A stretch of 43,499 bases of DNA from Candidatus Woesearchaeota archaeon (GTDB lineage Archaea > Nanobdellota > Nanobdellia > Woesearchaeales > GW2011-AR9). How positions within the stretch are numbered: the first letter of the stretch is position 1; every line of letters begins with the position of its first letter. Shown in pieces: positions 18,718 through 27,484 of the stretch. The position numbers were made by a program, and so were the translations under genes. The notes beneath the pieces were generated by a model. That model made no database searches. It saw nothing but the letters and a program-made list of their open reading frames with translations, and was not told the DNA's origin. Location of the stretch: the NCBI GenBank assembly GCA_016179955.1, contig JACPCD010000008.1, forward strand, positions 1-43,499, given 5' to 3'.

Positions 18718-19452
18718 ATGCAGCAGCAAATCTTTGACCTCCTGCTGGAGCAGGAAGACGTCACTTGGAAAACTATCTTGTACGACTTAGTGAACAGCGA
18801 ACAGATGGATCCCTGGGACATTGACATTACGCTGTTGTCCAAGAAATATATTCAAATCATCAAGGAGATGCAGGAGCACGATTTCCGCATCTCTGGAAAA
18901 ATACTGCTGGCAGCAGCTTTCCTGCTCAAAATAAAGTCCGCTTACCTGATTGAGCATGACATTTCCAATCTGGATGCGTTAATCAATTCCACCGAAGAGG
19001 CCATTGACGAGGAAGAGCTGTTCAATGGTGTAGATGACCGAAGGAATAAAGAGAAATTCCAGCTCATTCCCCGCAATCCTCAACCAAGAAGCAGAAAAGT
19101 GTCCATCCACGACCTTATCGAAGCGTTACAGAAAGCGATGGAAACGAAACGCAAGATTCTAGCGCGGCAGCGGCCGACGAAGTTTGTCCTGCCCGAGAAG
19201 AAAATAGACATTCTTGGAACCATCCGCGACCTATATCATAAAATTGTGTATTATTCCCAGCAGGAGAAGAACAGCCGGTTAACCTTTTCTACCTTGCTCC
19301 CGACGAATGCCGGCCGGCGGGAGAAAGTATACACCTTCATCCCCCTACTGCACCTGGAAAATCAGGGAAAAGTGGAGACGACACAGGAAAAGCATTTTGA
19401 TGAGATTTACGTAAAACTTTTAAACAAAAAAATGACCCCGGAAAAATCATAA
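18718..19452 (+). CDS. scpA: Segregation and condensation protein A (ScpA)
   Basis: MDPWDIDITLLSKKYIQIIKEMQEHDFRISGKILLAAAFLLKIKSAYLIEHD. Confidence 0.85.
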   Translation: MQQQIFDLLLEQEDVTWKTILYDLVNSEQMDPWDIDITLLSKKYIQIIKEMQEHDFRISGKILLAAAFLLKIKSAYLIEHDISNLDALINSTEEAIDEEELFNGVDDRRNKEKFQLIPRNPQPRSRKVSIHDLIEALQKAMETKRKILARQRPTKFVLPEKKIDILGTIRDLYHKIVYYSQQEKNSRLTFSTLLPTNAGRREKVYTFIPLLHLENQGKVETTQEKHFDEIYVKLLNKKMTPEKS

Positions 19453-19553
19453 CCGGAGCGGCCCTTACAACCTTTTCTTCCGCAACCTTTTTAAACTGCC
19501 GTCACTCAAACTGAAGACAAAAGGCGGGGTGTTCTTGAGCGGCTATTAAACGC

Positions 19554-21617
19554 ATGAAATCAACCAAAAGTATGAAATCAACTGAAAACATCAAAGTTCC
19601 AGAAACCATCGTAGACCAAGTCATCGGCCAGGATCATGCCGTCCGCATCATCAAAAAAGCAGCGTTACAGCGCCGGCACGTCCTGCTCATAGGAGAGCCC
19701 GGCACCGGAAAATCCATGCTGGGCATAGCTTTAGCGCAACTTCTTCCCAAATCCCAGCTGAAAGATATTGTGGCCCTGCCCAATCCCAATGACGAGAATA
19801 ATCCTTTAATTAAAGAATTGCCCGCAGGAGCGGGACGGGAAGAAGTCCGAAAATACACCATTGACACCCAGCAGGTGTTTAAGAACAATAACCTGCTGCT
19901 GTTCCTGGTCGCGATCTTTACTTTGGTAGCGCCCTGGTGGATCCGCTCAAAATATCATTCGGACTTGATGTTCACCGCCTTTTTCCTTGGCGGCATGCTG
20001 TTCTTGGCAGCGTTTGCCATCATGCTCAGCGTGGGGCCCCGCGTCTTTCGGGCCGGGAGCAATTTCATCCCCAAAGTGATCGTGGACAATTACGCGCAGA
20101 AGCAGGCACCGTTTTACGACGCTACTGGGGCGCATGCAGGGGCGCTGCTCGGCGACGTGCTGCATGATCCTTTTCAAACTTTTTTGAGTGGGCAGGATTT
20201 ACAAGTTATCCGGAAAAATAAAATTGAAAGTAAAAAAATTAATGAAGAAATAGATTCATTAATGAGCAGACATAAAGACAGGATTATCCACAAAAAAGAG
20301 AAGAGCTATGAAGCAATTTTTCTTCCCTCGAACGAACTGTATGTGTTAGGAGAAGCTCATGGTTCTGTTTCTCCAGTTGAAGTTTTATCATCCAACAGAT
20401 ATGATCATGATGGTGAAATGATAAAACTAACCACTTCCGAAAAGAAAGAACTTACCATTACTCCTGAACATCGAATAGCAATGTGGAAAAATGGAAAACT
20501 TGCTTATGTCGAAGCGAAGGATATCCAAGAAGGTGATGAAGTAGTTTCCCAGCAGGATGATGTTATTATCGATGTGCAGGACATAATTAATACGTATGAC
20601 CAGCATCAGCAAAAACAATGTGCGCTGTACTACCAGTTTCAGGACCTACAGAAACAACATCCCACTTGGGGATATAAAAGAATTGCCAAGGCTATGGATC
20701 AGCCTATCGGTAAAACCCGCTGGTGGCATGAACGTAAGCATATTCCTGTTCCAATTCAGACAGCTACTTTGCTGAACAAAAAAGGATTATTGCCATTGAA
20801 AGTAGACAATCCGCATCTGCCTCTTATTGCCAAAGTTCTCGGAGCAAGTTTTGGAGATGGCGGGATTTTCGCAAATCTTAATGGTATATTCCTTTCCAGT
20901 TCTGAGTTGGAAGCCACCGAAGAATTTGGAGAAGATCTCGCAAGAATATTTGGGGATGAAGTTGACAAAAATAAAAGGACCATTGAAGGTGGAATAGAGG
21001 GACATTCTTGGTGTTATCAAAATACCAATAGAAATGTTATTCGATTTTTTAAAGCCTTAGGCGCTCCAATTGGAAAGAAATCCGAAAAGGAATTGACAGT
21101 CCCTGGATGGATTAAACTTAAAAAATATTTTGAAGACGAGTTTTATGGCTCTTACTTAGGGGGAGAATTAGGGACTCCCATCATTCATAAGCAGGGTAAT
21201 TATCTCACCTGCCTTGAAGTAGGCATTACAAGCTGGCCGCACTTTAAAGAGAACAGAGTATATTTCTTACGGGAATTGGCGGACTATCTCAAAAGAAACC
21301 GTGTTGCCACTACTTCTATCTACGAAGGAAAATCCCCCACCGAAGGGTCGCTGGTTTTCAGGCTACTCATAGAAAAGAAAATAGATAATGTCCTTTTATT
21401 CCTCATGAACGTAAAAATTAATTATTGTAAATATAAAGTTGAGAGGATTTATAATGCTTTGGGACAATGGGCCGTGCTCAAGAAAAATAAATATTACGAG
21501 TTGCTGGAGCGCGGCTACGGCGCAGAGAGGGCGATGAAAGTATTGAATTTAACTCCTGAATCGCTGTACTTGCTGCTGAACCATTTTGGCCCAGAAAAAG
21601 GGGCGGCCTCATCATGA
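19554..21617 (+). CDS. lonB: LonB protease N-extein (aa 1-208) plus N-terminal split-intein part with a homing-endonuclease-like region (aa 209-687)
   Basis: GEPGTGKS Walker A, two TM segments, [17 protein letters not shown]^T; intein block-B-like [27 protein letters not shown] endonuclease-like motif; stop TGA overlaps the next ATG. Confidence 0.9.
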   Translation: MKSTKSMKSTENIKVPETIVDQVIGQDHAVRIIKKAALQRRHVLLIGEPGTGKSMLGIALAQLLPKSQLKDIVALPNPNDENNPLIKELPAGAGREEVRKYTIDTQQVFKNNNLLLFLVAIFTLVAPWWIRSKYHSDLMFTAFFLGGMLFLAAFAIMLSVGPRVFRAGSNFIPKVIVDNYAQKQAPFYDATGAHAGALLGDVLHDPFQTFLSGQDLQVIRKNKIESKKINEEIDSLMSRHKDRIIHKKEKSYEAIFLPSNELYVLGEAHGSVSPVEVLSSNRYDHDGEMIKLTTSEKKELTITPEHRIAMWKNGKLAYVEAKDIQEGDEVVSQQDDVIIDVQDIINTYDQHQQKQCALYYQFQDLQKQHPTWGYKRIAKAMDQPIGKTRWWHERKHIPVPIQTATLLNKKGLLPLKVDNPHLPLIAKVLGASFGDGGIFANLNGIFLSSSELEATEEFGEDLARIFGDEVDKNKRTIEGGIEGHSWCYQNTNRNVIRFFKALGAPIGKKSEKELTVPGWIKLKKYFEDEFYGSYLGGELGTPIIHKQGNYLTCLEVGITSWPHFKENRVYFLRELADYLKRNRVATTSIYEGKSPTEGSLVFRLLIEKKIDNVLLFLMNVKINYCKYKVERIYNALGQWAVLKKNKYYELLERGYGAERAMKVLNLTPESLYLLLNHFGPEKGAASS

Positions 21618-23038
21618 AATTAACCAAACAGACTGTCACAAAAGTGGAGCGATTTTCCTACACTGGTAAATTGTATAATGTTACCACAAGTTCTGGCAAT
21701 GTCATTGTAAATGGGATTCTTTGTAAAAACTCTGGAGGATTAGGAACGCCCGCTAACCAACGAGTAGTCGCGGGCATGATTCATAAAGCCAATGGTGGGG
21801 TACTGTTTATTGACGAGATAGCAACGTTACATCCCCGCACGCAGCAAGAAATGTTATCGGCATTGCAGGAAAAGAAATTTCCCATCACCGGCCAATCCGA
21901 ACGATCTGCCGGCGCGATGGTGAGAACCGAACCAGTGCCATCTGACTTTGTCCTGATTGCTGCCGGCAATGTGGAAACCATAAAGAATATGCACCCGGCC
22001 TTGCGCTCCCGCATTCGGGGCTATGGATACGAAGTCTACATGAATGAAACCATGTCCGACACCACAGAGAACCGCTTTAAGATTGCGCGCTTCATCGCCC
22101 AGGAAATCAAAAAGGAACAGGGAAAGATTCCGCATTTCAGTGTGGAAGCGACCAAGGTCATTATTGAAGAAGCCCGACGCCGGGCGAACCGGAAAGGACA
22201 TCTTACCCTGCATCTGCGGGGATTAGGCGGATTAGTGCGGGCAGCAGGTGATTTAGCCGGGGAAGAAAAACAAGCAGTTGTGCTTGCCCGGCACGTGAAA
22301 GAAGCTAAGTTATTGGCCCGCCCCCTGGAACAGCAGATTGCCGATGAATTTATTGGCAGGAAGAAGGAGTATGAAGTCATCATCACCACCGGCAAAAGAA
22401 TTGGCCGGGTGAATGGGTTAGCAGTTATCGGCAGCGGCTCGGCATATTCGGGCATCTTGCTGCCCATTGAATCTGAAGTTACCCCGGGAGGCAAGAAGTC
22501 AGAGATCATTGCCACCGGAAAATTAGGCGACATTGCCAAAGAAGCAATAAAAAATGTGTCAGCCATCATCATGAAATATTTTGGCGAGGATATTAAAGAA
22601 ACCAGAGATATTTTTGTGCAATTCCTGCAGACGTATGAAGGGGTGGAAGGAGATTCTGCCTCGATTGCCGTCGCCACCTCTATTATTTCAGCGCTGAAAG
22701 AGATTCCGGTCAAACAAGACGTGGCCATGACCGGCTCATTGTCCGTCCGTGGTGAAGTGCTGCCCGTGGGCGGCGTTTCGTCCAAGGTGGAAGCGGCCAT
22801 TGATGCCGGCATCAAGACCGTTATCGTACCCAAAGCGAACCTGCAGGACATCGTCGTGGATGCGGAGAAACTGAAACAAGTCAAGATCATTCCGGTGCAG
22901 ACCATTGGCGAAGTGCTGGAAGAAGCGTTAGATTGGAACGGCAAGCACCGGATTAAAGAAATGATCCGCAAAAAGAATGGCTATGCGCATCATACCCTGA
23001 AAGAGAAACCTTTAAAAAGCAATCGCCTCTCAACGTAA
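21614..23038 (+). CDS. lonB: C-terminal intein part (39 aa) plus LonB C-extein (435 aa)
   Basis: [39 protein letters not shown]^[30 protein letters not shown] (Walker B); Lon protease domain [19 protein letters not shown]. Confidence 0.9.
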   Translation: MKLTKQTVTKVERFSYTGKLYNVTTSSGNVIVNGILCKNSGGLGTPANQRVVAGMIHKANGGVLFIDEIATLHPRTQQEMLSALQEKKFPITGQSERSAGAMVRTEPVPSDFVLIAAGNVETIKNMHPALRSRIRGYGYEVYMNETMSDTTENRFKIARFIAQEIKKEQGKIPHFSVEATKVIIEEARRRANRKGHLTLHLRGLGGLVRAAGDLAGEEKQAVVLARHVKEAKLLARPLEQQIADEFIGRKKEYEVIITTGKRIGRVNGLAVIGSGSAYSGILLPIESEVTPGGKKSEIIATGKLGDIAKEAIKNVSAIIMKYFGEDIKETRDIFVQFLQTYEGVEGDSASIAVATSIISALKEIPVKQDVAMTGSLSVRGEVLPVGGVSSKVEAAIDAGIKTVIVPKANLQDIVVDAEKLKQVKIIPVQTIGEVLEEALDWNGKHRIKEMIRKKNGYAHHTLKEKPLKSNRLST

Positions 23039-23040
23039 AA

Positions 23041-23424
23041 ATGGCTCGCTCCCAGCATCGCTCGCAAAAGAAAGTGTCCGGCGGCCGGTATCGGCAATTT
23101 CGGACCAAACGAAAATATGAGTTAGCGGGCTTTCCCACCAATACGCAAGTACGTCCGGAAGCATTGGTGCGCACCAGCCGTACATTGGGCGGCAACCGCA
23201 AGAAACGGATTCTTTCCGGCAACCTCATCAATGTGACGGATCCAAAAGGTAAAAGTACCAAGACGGAAATTCTGAAGGTCATTGAAAACGCCGCTAATCC
23301 CAACCTGGTGCGGCGGAATATCATTACCGAAGGAGCCATCGTCGAAACGAAGCTGGGCAAGGTTCGGGTAACCTCGAGACCGGGGCAGGAAGGAAGCATT
23401 AATGGGATATTAGTAGGAAAATAA
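23041..23424 (+). CDS. rps8e: Ribosomal protein S8e
   Basis: SQHRSQKKVSGGRYRQFRTKRKYELAGFPTNTQV...RTLGGNRKKRIL...RNIITEGAIVETKLGKVRVTSRPGQEGSINGILV. Confidence 0.95.
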   Translation: MARSQHRSQKKVSGGRYRQFRTKRKYELAGFPTNTQVRPEALVRTSRTLGGNRKKRILSGNLINVTDPKGKSTKTEILKVIENAANPNLVRRNIITEGAIVETKLGKVRVTSRPGQEGSINGILVGK

Positions 23425-23426
23425 AA

Positions 23427-23651
23427 ATGCCAAAGCTTGAAAGTATTGTAACACAAATTAACCCCCGGGCGTTGTTCGTAGTATCAGGTGTATTGCTCAA
23501 TGGTCTGGCACTGTATAAGGCAGCAGACTATACGTATAGTGGAGAACCAGGAAAATCAGTTATTGCCGGTATTTGTTCAATTATTATGGCCTACACTGCG
23601 GGATATCATCTTGGAAAAATAAGCGATGAAGGGTTGGATCGACACCAATAA
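23427..23651 (+). CDS. Small membrane hypothetical protein
   Basis: 74-aa ORF, two hydrophobic segments, immediately after S8e. Confidence 0.55.
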   Translation: MPKLESIVTQINPRALFVVSGVLLNGLALYKAADYTYSGEPGKSVIAGICSIIMAYTAGYHLGKISDEGLDRHQ

Positions 23652-23655
23652 ATTC

Positions 23656-23997
23656 TCATCCAAATAGTTCTCTTTCGGTCTGATCAAGAATGCCTTTTAT
23701 TTTTTGTTGGTCCCATTCATACGCTACTTTATCCGTACCCTGAGATCCTTTTGACAAATCAATTAAAGAAGCATAAACATGATTAACGGCCCCACGTACT
23801 ATTTCAATCGAGACATTATATGAAGATAACTCTTTTTCCAATGATGATTGATAACGATGCAGCAGTCCAATATATTTTTCTCCCGTTAAATCAGAATCAC
23901 GACTCCACCTCAACATTTCAAGAGTAAGCCAACCACTACAGAGAAATTCTAATTTTTCCTTATCGCGTGGCTGAAACATAATGGAACTGCCATTCAT
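23656..23997 (-). CDS. Hypothetical protein
   Basis: 113-aa ORF. Confidence 0.5.
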   Translation of the reverse strand: MNGSSIMFQPRDKEKLEFLCSGWLTLEMLRWSRDSDLTGEKYIGLLHRYQSSLEKELSSYNVSIEIVRGAVNHVYASLIDLSKGSQGTDKVAYEWDQQKIKGILDQTERELFG

Positions 23998-24080
23998 TAA
24001 TTTATATTATTTGTGGAACACCTTGGGCGAGGAAATGGTGATGGTAGATGAAGACCCACTCCCCACCATTTAACTTCATT

Positions 24081-24162
24081 TTGTCCAGTGCTACATAGCT
24101 TAATTCTTTAAAATTTAAAGGTATTAGCCGGGGCTATATAAACCCACTCACCCACTGGACAA
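24081..24162. repeat. Inverted repeat enclosing an AT-rich promoter-like region
   Basis: TTGTCCAGTG (24081-24090) / CACTGGACAA (24153-24162); TATATAAA boxes inside and downstream. Confidence 0.7.
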
Positions 24163-24215
24163 CCTCGGGTAGGGTATATAAACAAGCTAAAGCAATAATG
24201 TAGTTAAGAGATGTG

Positions 24216-24336
24216 GGCAGCGTCGCATAATCTGGTGATTGCGAAGGTCTTAAATCCCCCTATCACCAAAATAGGGGGAGGTAAGACAACCTTTGTCTTG
24301 CCAAGAGACTTCTGGGTTCAAATCCCAGCGCTGCCG
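24216..24336 (+). tRNA. tRNA-Leu(UAA) with a 33-nt intron at 37/38 (24255-24287)
   Basis: GGCAGCG/CGCTGCC; AAGGT/ACCTT; anticodon TAA; long variable arm TGTCTTGCCAAGAGACTT; CTGGG/CCCAG; BHB CTTA-AA^T ... TAAG-AC^A; mature 88 nt; discriminator reads G. Confidence 0.88.
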
Positions 24337-24374
24337 CTATATAAACATTTCGGTAAAAAAAAGAGGTGAATACC

Positions 24375-24503
24375 ATGGTTGACCTTGCCGCCACGACTAT
24401 AAAGAATTTGTTTGAACAGCAAATTAGGGACTTGACTTTACGAACCGTCCTGCCCCGGGAAGAATCATTTGATTTTCAATTTAGTGGGAGGTGGATAGAA
24501 TGA
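24375..24503 (+). CDS. Small ORF, 42 aa
   Basis: MVDLAATTIKNLFEQQIRDLTLRTVLPREESFDFQFSGRWIE*; upstream SD-like AGAGGTGAATACC. Confidence 0.45.
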   Translation: MVDLAATTIKNLFEQQIRDLTLRTVLPREESFDFQFSGRWIE

Positions 24504-24607
24504 ATATTTCTGAGCGAATAATGTACTTACAGTACAAATACGAGCAGCCTGAATTCAAGCAGACGTATCTGGATGAATATGGACTAGAAGTCCCATCACA
24601 CCTGTAA
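24500..24607 (+). CDS. Small ORF, 35 aa, ATGA-overlapping the previous one
   Basis: MNISERIMYLQYKYEQPEFKQTYLDEYGLEVPSHL*; SD-like GGGAGGTGG upstream. Confidence 0.45.
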   Translation: MNISERIMYLQYKYEQPEFKQTYLDEYGLEVPSHL

Positions 24608-24633
24608 ACACCTCCGGGGCATAAATTATATAA

Positions 24634-25224
24634 ATGCCCCCCGGCGTTCTGCCGGCAATGGAAGTGCTAACGCAGATTGAATTGCGGCGACGGTATGATG
24701 AGATTACGGTGTCGATTGCGAAAGGCGCACTTTTCATCCATCCCTCTGATACGATTTATGGCATAGGGTGTAATGCAGTGAATCAAGCCAGCGTTCAGAA
24801 AGTGCGTGCGCTCAAGGGACAATTCCACCAGCCGTTATCCATCTGGGTGCCTTCCCTGAAATGGGTGCAGGAAAATTGTGAAGTTACATCGGAAGCAGCA
24901 CAGGCCTTGCAGAAACTGCCCGGGCCGTATACGATTATTCTGCAATTAAAAAATAAAAAAGCAGTTGCGCCAGACGTTATGCTTCATGGCAGCACGCTGG
25001 GAGTTCGGTTACCGGATCATTGGTTTAGTAAAGTCGTAGAAAAAATTGGCGTGCCGATCGTAACCACCTCTGCTAATAAGACCGGGCAGCAGTTCATGAC
25101 CACCTTGGAAACTCTGGATAAAGATATTGAAAAGGGCGTAGCGTTCATGATTTACGAAGGGGAGAAATCATCGCATCCCTCGAAGATTATTAATACCATG
25201 ACGGGGATAGTAAAGGAACGATAG
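24634..25224 (+). CDS. YrdC/Sua5-domain threonylcarbamoyl-AMP synthase-like protein
   Basis: GALFIHPSDTIYGIGCNAVNQASVQKVRALKGQFHQPLSIWV...PGPYTIIL...LGVRLPDHWF...PIVTTSANKTGQ. Confidence 0.85.
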   Translation: MPPGVLPAMEVLTQIELRRRYDEITVSIAKGALFIHPSDTIYGIGCNAVNQASVQKVRALKGQFHQPLSIWVPSLKWVQENCEVTSEAAQALQKLPGPYTIILQLKNKKAVAPDVMLHGSTLGVRLPDHWFSKVVEKIGVPIVTTSANKTGQQFMTTLETLDKDIEKGVAFMIYEGEKSSHPSKIINTMTGIVKER

Positions 25225-25242
25225 TACCATTAAATTCTGGTC

Positions 25243-25815
25243 TTATTTTATTCTCATCATTCCCCACTGCAATTGCCGCGCCAATGAAAAGACTGCTACA
25301 ATTCCTGCTGCTAAATAACCAATCGTCAGGATTTCTTGCTGGAAAGGAAATGAGGGATAGGCAACGACAATTAATATCAGCAAGGCAACAGTCCGCATAA
25401 AAATAATGGGGGCCTGAGTTCTTGACAAAAAGTAAATTGCCACCGCCAGGAAAAACAGACCGGCAATGATATAGGCATAGGTGTCCTGCAAATACCATCC
25501 TACTTTAAAGAGCACTAATATTGTCACTAAACTATCGCTTCCCTGATCAAAATATTTTCCGAAATGACTCGCTCCGGAAATTCGGGCCACCACCCCATCC
25601 AAACCATCAAACAGTACATGGAGCAACGCAAACAGCACAAAAAGAATGTGATTTGAGAACAGCCAGTAGACAGCAAGCAGCCCGGCAATAAGAGAGCACA
25701 GCGTAAGCATATTGGCAGAAATCCCGGCCCAACGTAAAATCCGAGCCGAGGAATCCAAGTGTTTGCTCCGATACTCTTGAAAACGGCGGATAAATCGGCG
25801 GTGAAAAGCGTCCAT
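25243..25815 (-). CDS. CDP-alcohol phosphatidyltransferase
   Basis: FDGLDGVVARISGASHFGKYFDQGSD motif; multiple TM segments; ORF track begins upstream at 25980 but MDAFHRRF is the likelier start. Confidence 0.8.
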   Translation of the reverse strand: MDAFHRRFIRRFQEYRSKHLDSSARILRWAGISANMLTLCSLIAGLLAVYWLFSNHILFVLFALLHVLFDGLDGVVARISGASHFGKYFDQGSDSLVTILVLFKVGWYLQDTYAYIIAGLFFLAVAIYFLSRTQAPIIFMRTVALLILIVVAYPSFPFQQEILTIGYLAAGIVAVFSLARQLQWGMMRIK

Positions 25816-25860
25816 AGCAAAGTATATAAATTGAGAGTATAAAAAGATTACGGGATAATC

Positions 25861-26130
25861 ATGCCACTGTACGACATTGAAATTGAAAAAGCCATCGCTA
25901 AAATCAAGGAAAAGAAAGCAGTAATGGTCTGCATCCAGCTGCCGGATGGCATGAAGCCGTATGCGCAGGAGATTGAGCAAAAAATAACCTCTGAAACGAA
26001 CGCCAGAGTCCTCATCTGGTTAGGCAGCAACTTTGGCGCCTGTGACATCCCTATCGGGCTGAACCGACTGGGCATTGACCTATTCATCGCCTGGGGGCAC
26101 AACTTTTTCCACAAGACGGAGGGTTGGTGA
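25861..26130 (+). CDS. dph2: Diphthamide biosynthesis Dph2, N-terminal fragment (domain 1)
   Basis: VMVCIQLPDGMKPYAQEIEQKI...NFGACDIP...IDLFIAWGHNFF then stop; contains the first Fe-S cysteine context (GACD). Confidence 0.75.
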   Translation: MPLYDIEIEKAIAKIKEKKAVMVCIQLPDGMKPYAQEIEQKITSETNARVLIWLGSNFGACDIPIGLNRLGIDLFIAWGHNFFHKTEGW

Positions 26131-26131
26131 G

Positions 26132-26830
26132 ATGAGCGCAACCACCTTTGGAAAAAAAGCATTTAACTTTTACGCTCAGTTGGAGCTTCCCAAAACATTG
26201 CCGCCGGGGATTACCGCCATGAATCCCTACCAAGATTCTAAGACCAGAGAATATTCTAAATTGTTCTTGGACAAATTCTTTTCCGATAATCATGCCCGAA
26301 TTTTTGTCTTTGGCATCAATCCCGGACGATTTGGGGCTGGGATAACTGGGGTTACGTTCACCGATCCGGTAGCCCTCAAAGAATTCTGCGGAATTCCCAA
26401 CGAGTTCACCCCGCGCCGGGAACTGTCCTCTGATTTTGTCTATAAATTCATTGAGGAATGGGGTGGAACAACGAAATTCTACCTAGATTTTTTCCTTACC
26501 GCCGTCTGCCCCTTGGGCTTTACGAAAGAAGGTAATAATTATAATTTTTATGATGATGCAGAATTACTGTCATGCCTTAAACCATTCCTGCTTCAAACCC
26601 TGACATCTCAAATTTCTTGGGGAGCACGCCCCGAAGCGGCAATTGTATTCGGTTCCGGCAAAAATTACAAAATATTCTGCGAACTGAATGAAGAAGGGGG
26701 ATTTTTTAAGAAGATTTATTCTTTGGACCATCCTCGGTTTATTATGCAATACCGGCGGAGAAGAATTGACGAATATCTCCATAAGTATAAAGAAGTATTT
26801 CAAAAAGCAGTTAAAACGGCAGAAGATTAA
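26132..26830 (+). CDS. SMUG1/uracil-DNA-glycosylase-like protein (DUF4918-like)
   Basis: ARIFVFGINPGRFGAGITGVTFTDPVAL; starts 1 nt after the Dph2-N stop (TGA-G-ATG). Confidence 0.7.
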   Translation: MSATTFGKKAFNFYAQLELPKTLPPGITAMNPYQDSKTREYSKLFLDKFFSDNHARIFVFGINPGRFGAGITGVTFTDPVALKEFCGIPNEFTPRRELSSDFVYKFIEEWGGTTKFYLDFFLTAVCPLGFTKEGNNYNFYDDAELLSCLKPFLLQTLTSQISWGARPEAAIVFGSGKNYKIFCELNEEGGFFKKIYSLDHPRFIMQYRRRRIDEYLHKYKEVFQKAVKTAED

Positions 26831-26856
26831 TAAAGAACACCGCGCTTTATGAACCC

Positions 26857-27078
26857 ATGAAACGAAGATTCCATGTGATTATTGAACAGGATGAAGATGG
26901 CGGTTACGTTGGCAGAGTTCCCGAATTGCGCGGCTGCCTTAGCCAGGGAGATAGTTTAGATGAACTGATGCAGAATATCAAAGAAGCCATCGAACTCTGC
27001 TTGGAAGTCCAAGCCGAAGAAAAAAGCATTGCCGAAGAGCAGATTACATTTGTGGGCATCCAAGAGATAACTGTCTAA
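26857..27078 (+). CDS. hicB: HicB-family antitoxin
   Basis: FHVIIEQDEDGGYVGRVPELRGCLSQGDSLDELMQNIKEAIELCLE. Confidence 0.85.
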   Translation: MKRRFHVIIEQDEDGGYVGRVPELRGCLSQGDSLDELMQNIKEAIELCLEVQAEEKSIAEEQITFVGIQEITV

Positions 27079-27301
27079 TGAAGCTGCCTTACTTTCTTCG
27101 AAAGAAGTATGCAAATTCCTCGAGAAAGAAGGTTTTGAGCTCATTCGACAGAAAGGCAGCCATAGATTCTACCGCCATCGCGATGGAAGAACAACCGTCG
27201 TACCAATACATTCAAACAAAGATATTAAGAGAGGTCTTTTGAAAGGAATACTCGATGAAATACAAATGAGCCGTGAGGAATTCTTCCAAAAATTCAAATA
27301 A
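27078..27301 (+). pseudogene. hicA: HicA-family toxin, frameshifted after the first four codons
   Basis: ATG overlaps hicB stop (TAATG); ATG frame begins MKLP, but the HicA body LLSSKEVCKFLEKEGFELIRQKGSHRFYRHRDGRTTVVPIHSNKDIKRGLLKGILDEIQMSREEFFQKFK* is in another frame with no start codon. Confidence 0.75.
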
Positions 27302-27466
27302 CGAAAATCGCACTAATCCTCCCGCTAAAACCAGAGGTATTTAATCGTGCGATTTTCGGGACAGGAAAATGCTATTTGCATTTTTCGTCCAGGAAATACT
27401 CGGCATTTCCTTGGATTGAAAATTGCACTCTGAAAAGTGGGGTTTTAAACCCGATGCAATTTCCAA
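27302..27466. repeat. Cluster of inverted repeats/hairpins
   Basis: CGAAAATCGCAC/GTGCGATTTTCG; AAAATGC/GCATTTT; GGAAAT/ATTTCC; TTGG..AAATTGCA/TGCAATTTCCAA. Confidence 0.8.
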
Positions 27467-27484
27467 TAAACATTTAAATAAAAT

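Noticed and set aside
22036-22971. 311-aa minus-strand ORF within the LonB C-extein gene
   Set aside because: Antisense to a clearly coding conserved gene; composition (Ser/Pro/Thr rich) is typical of a shadow ORF.
19554-23038. Treating the two LonB ORFs as a plain frameshifted pseudogene
   Set aside because: The break falls at the standard intein split position, with an ATGA overlap and a Met-initiated 39-aa IntC; a sequencing indel is still possible and is listed as the refuting test.
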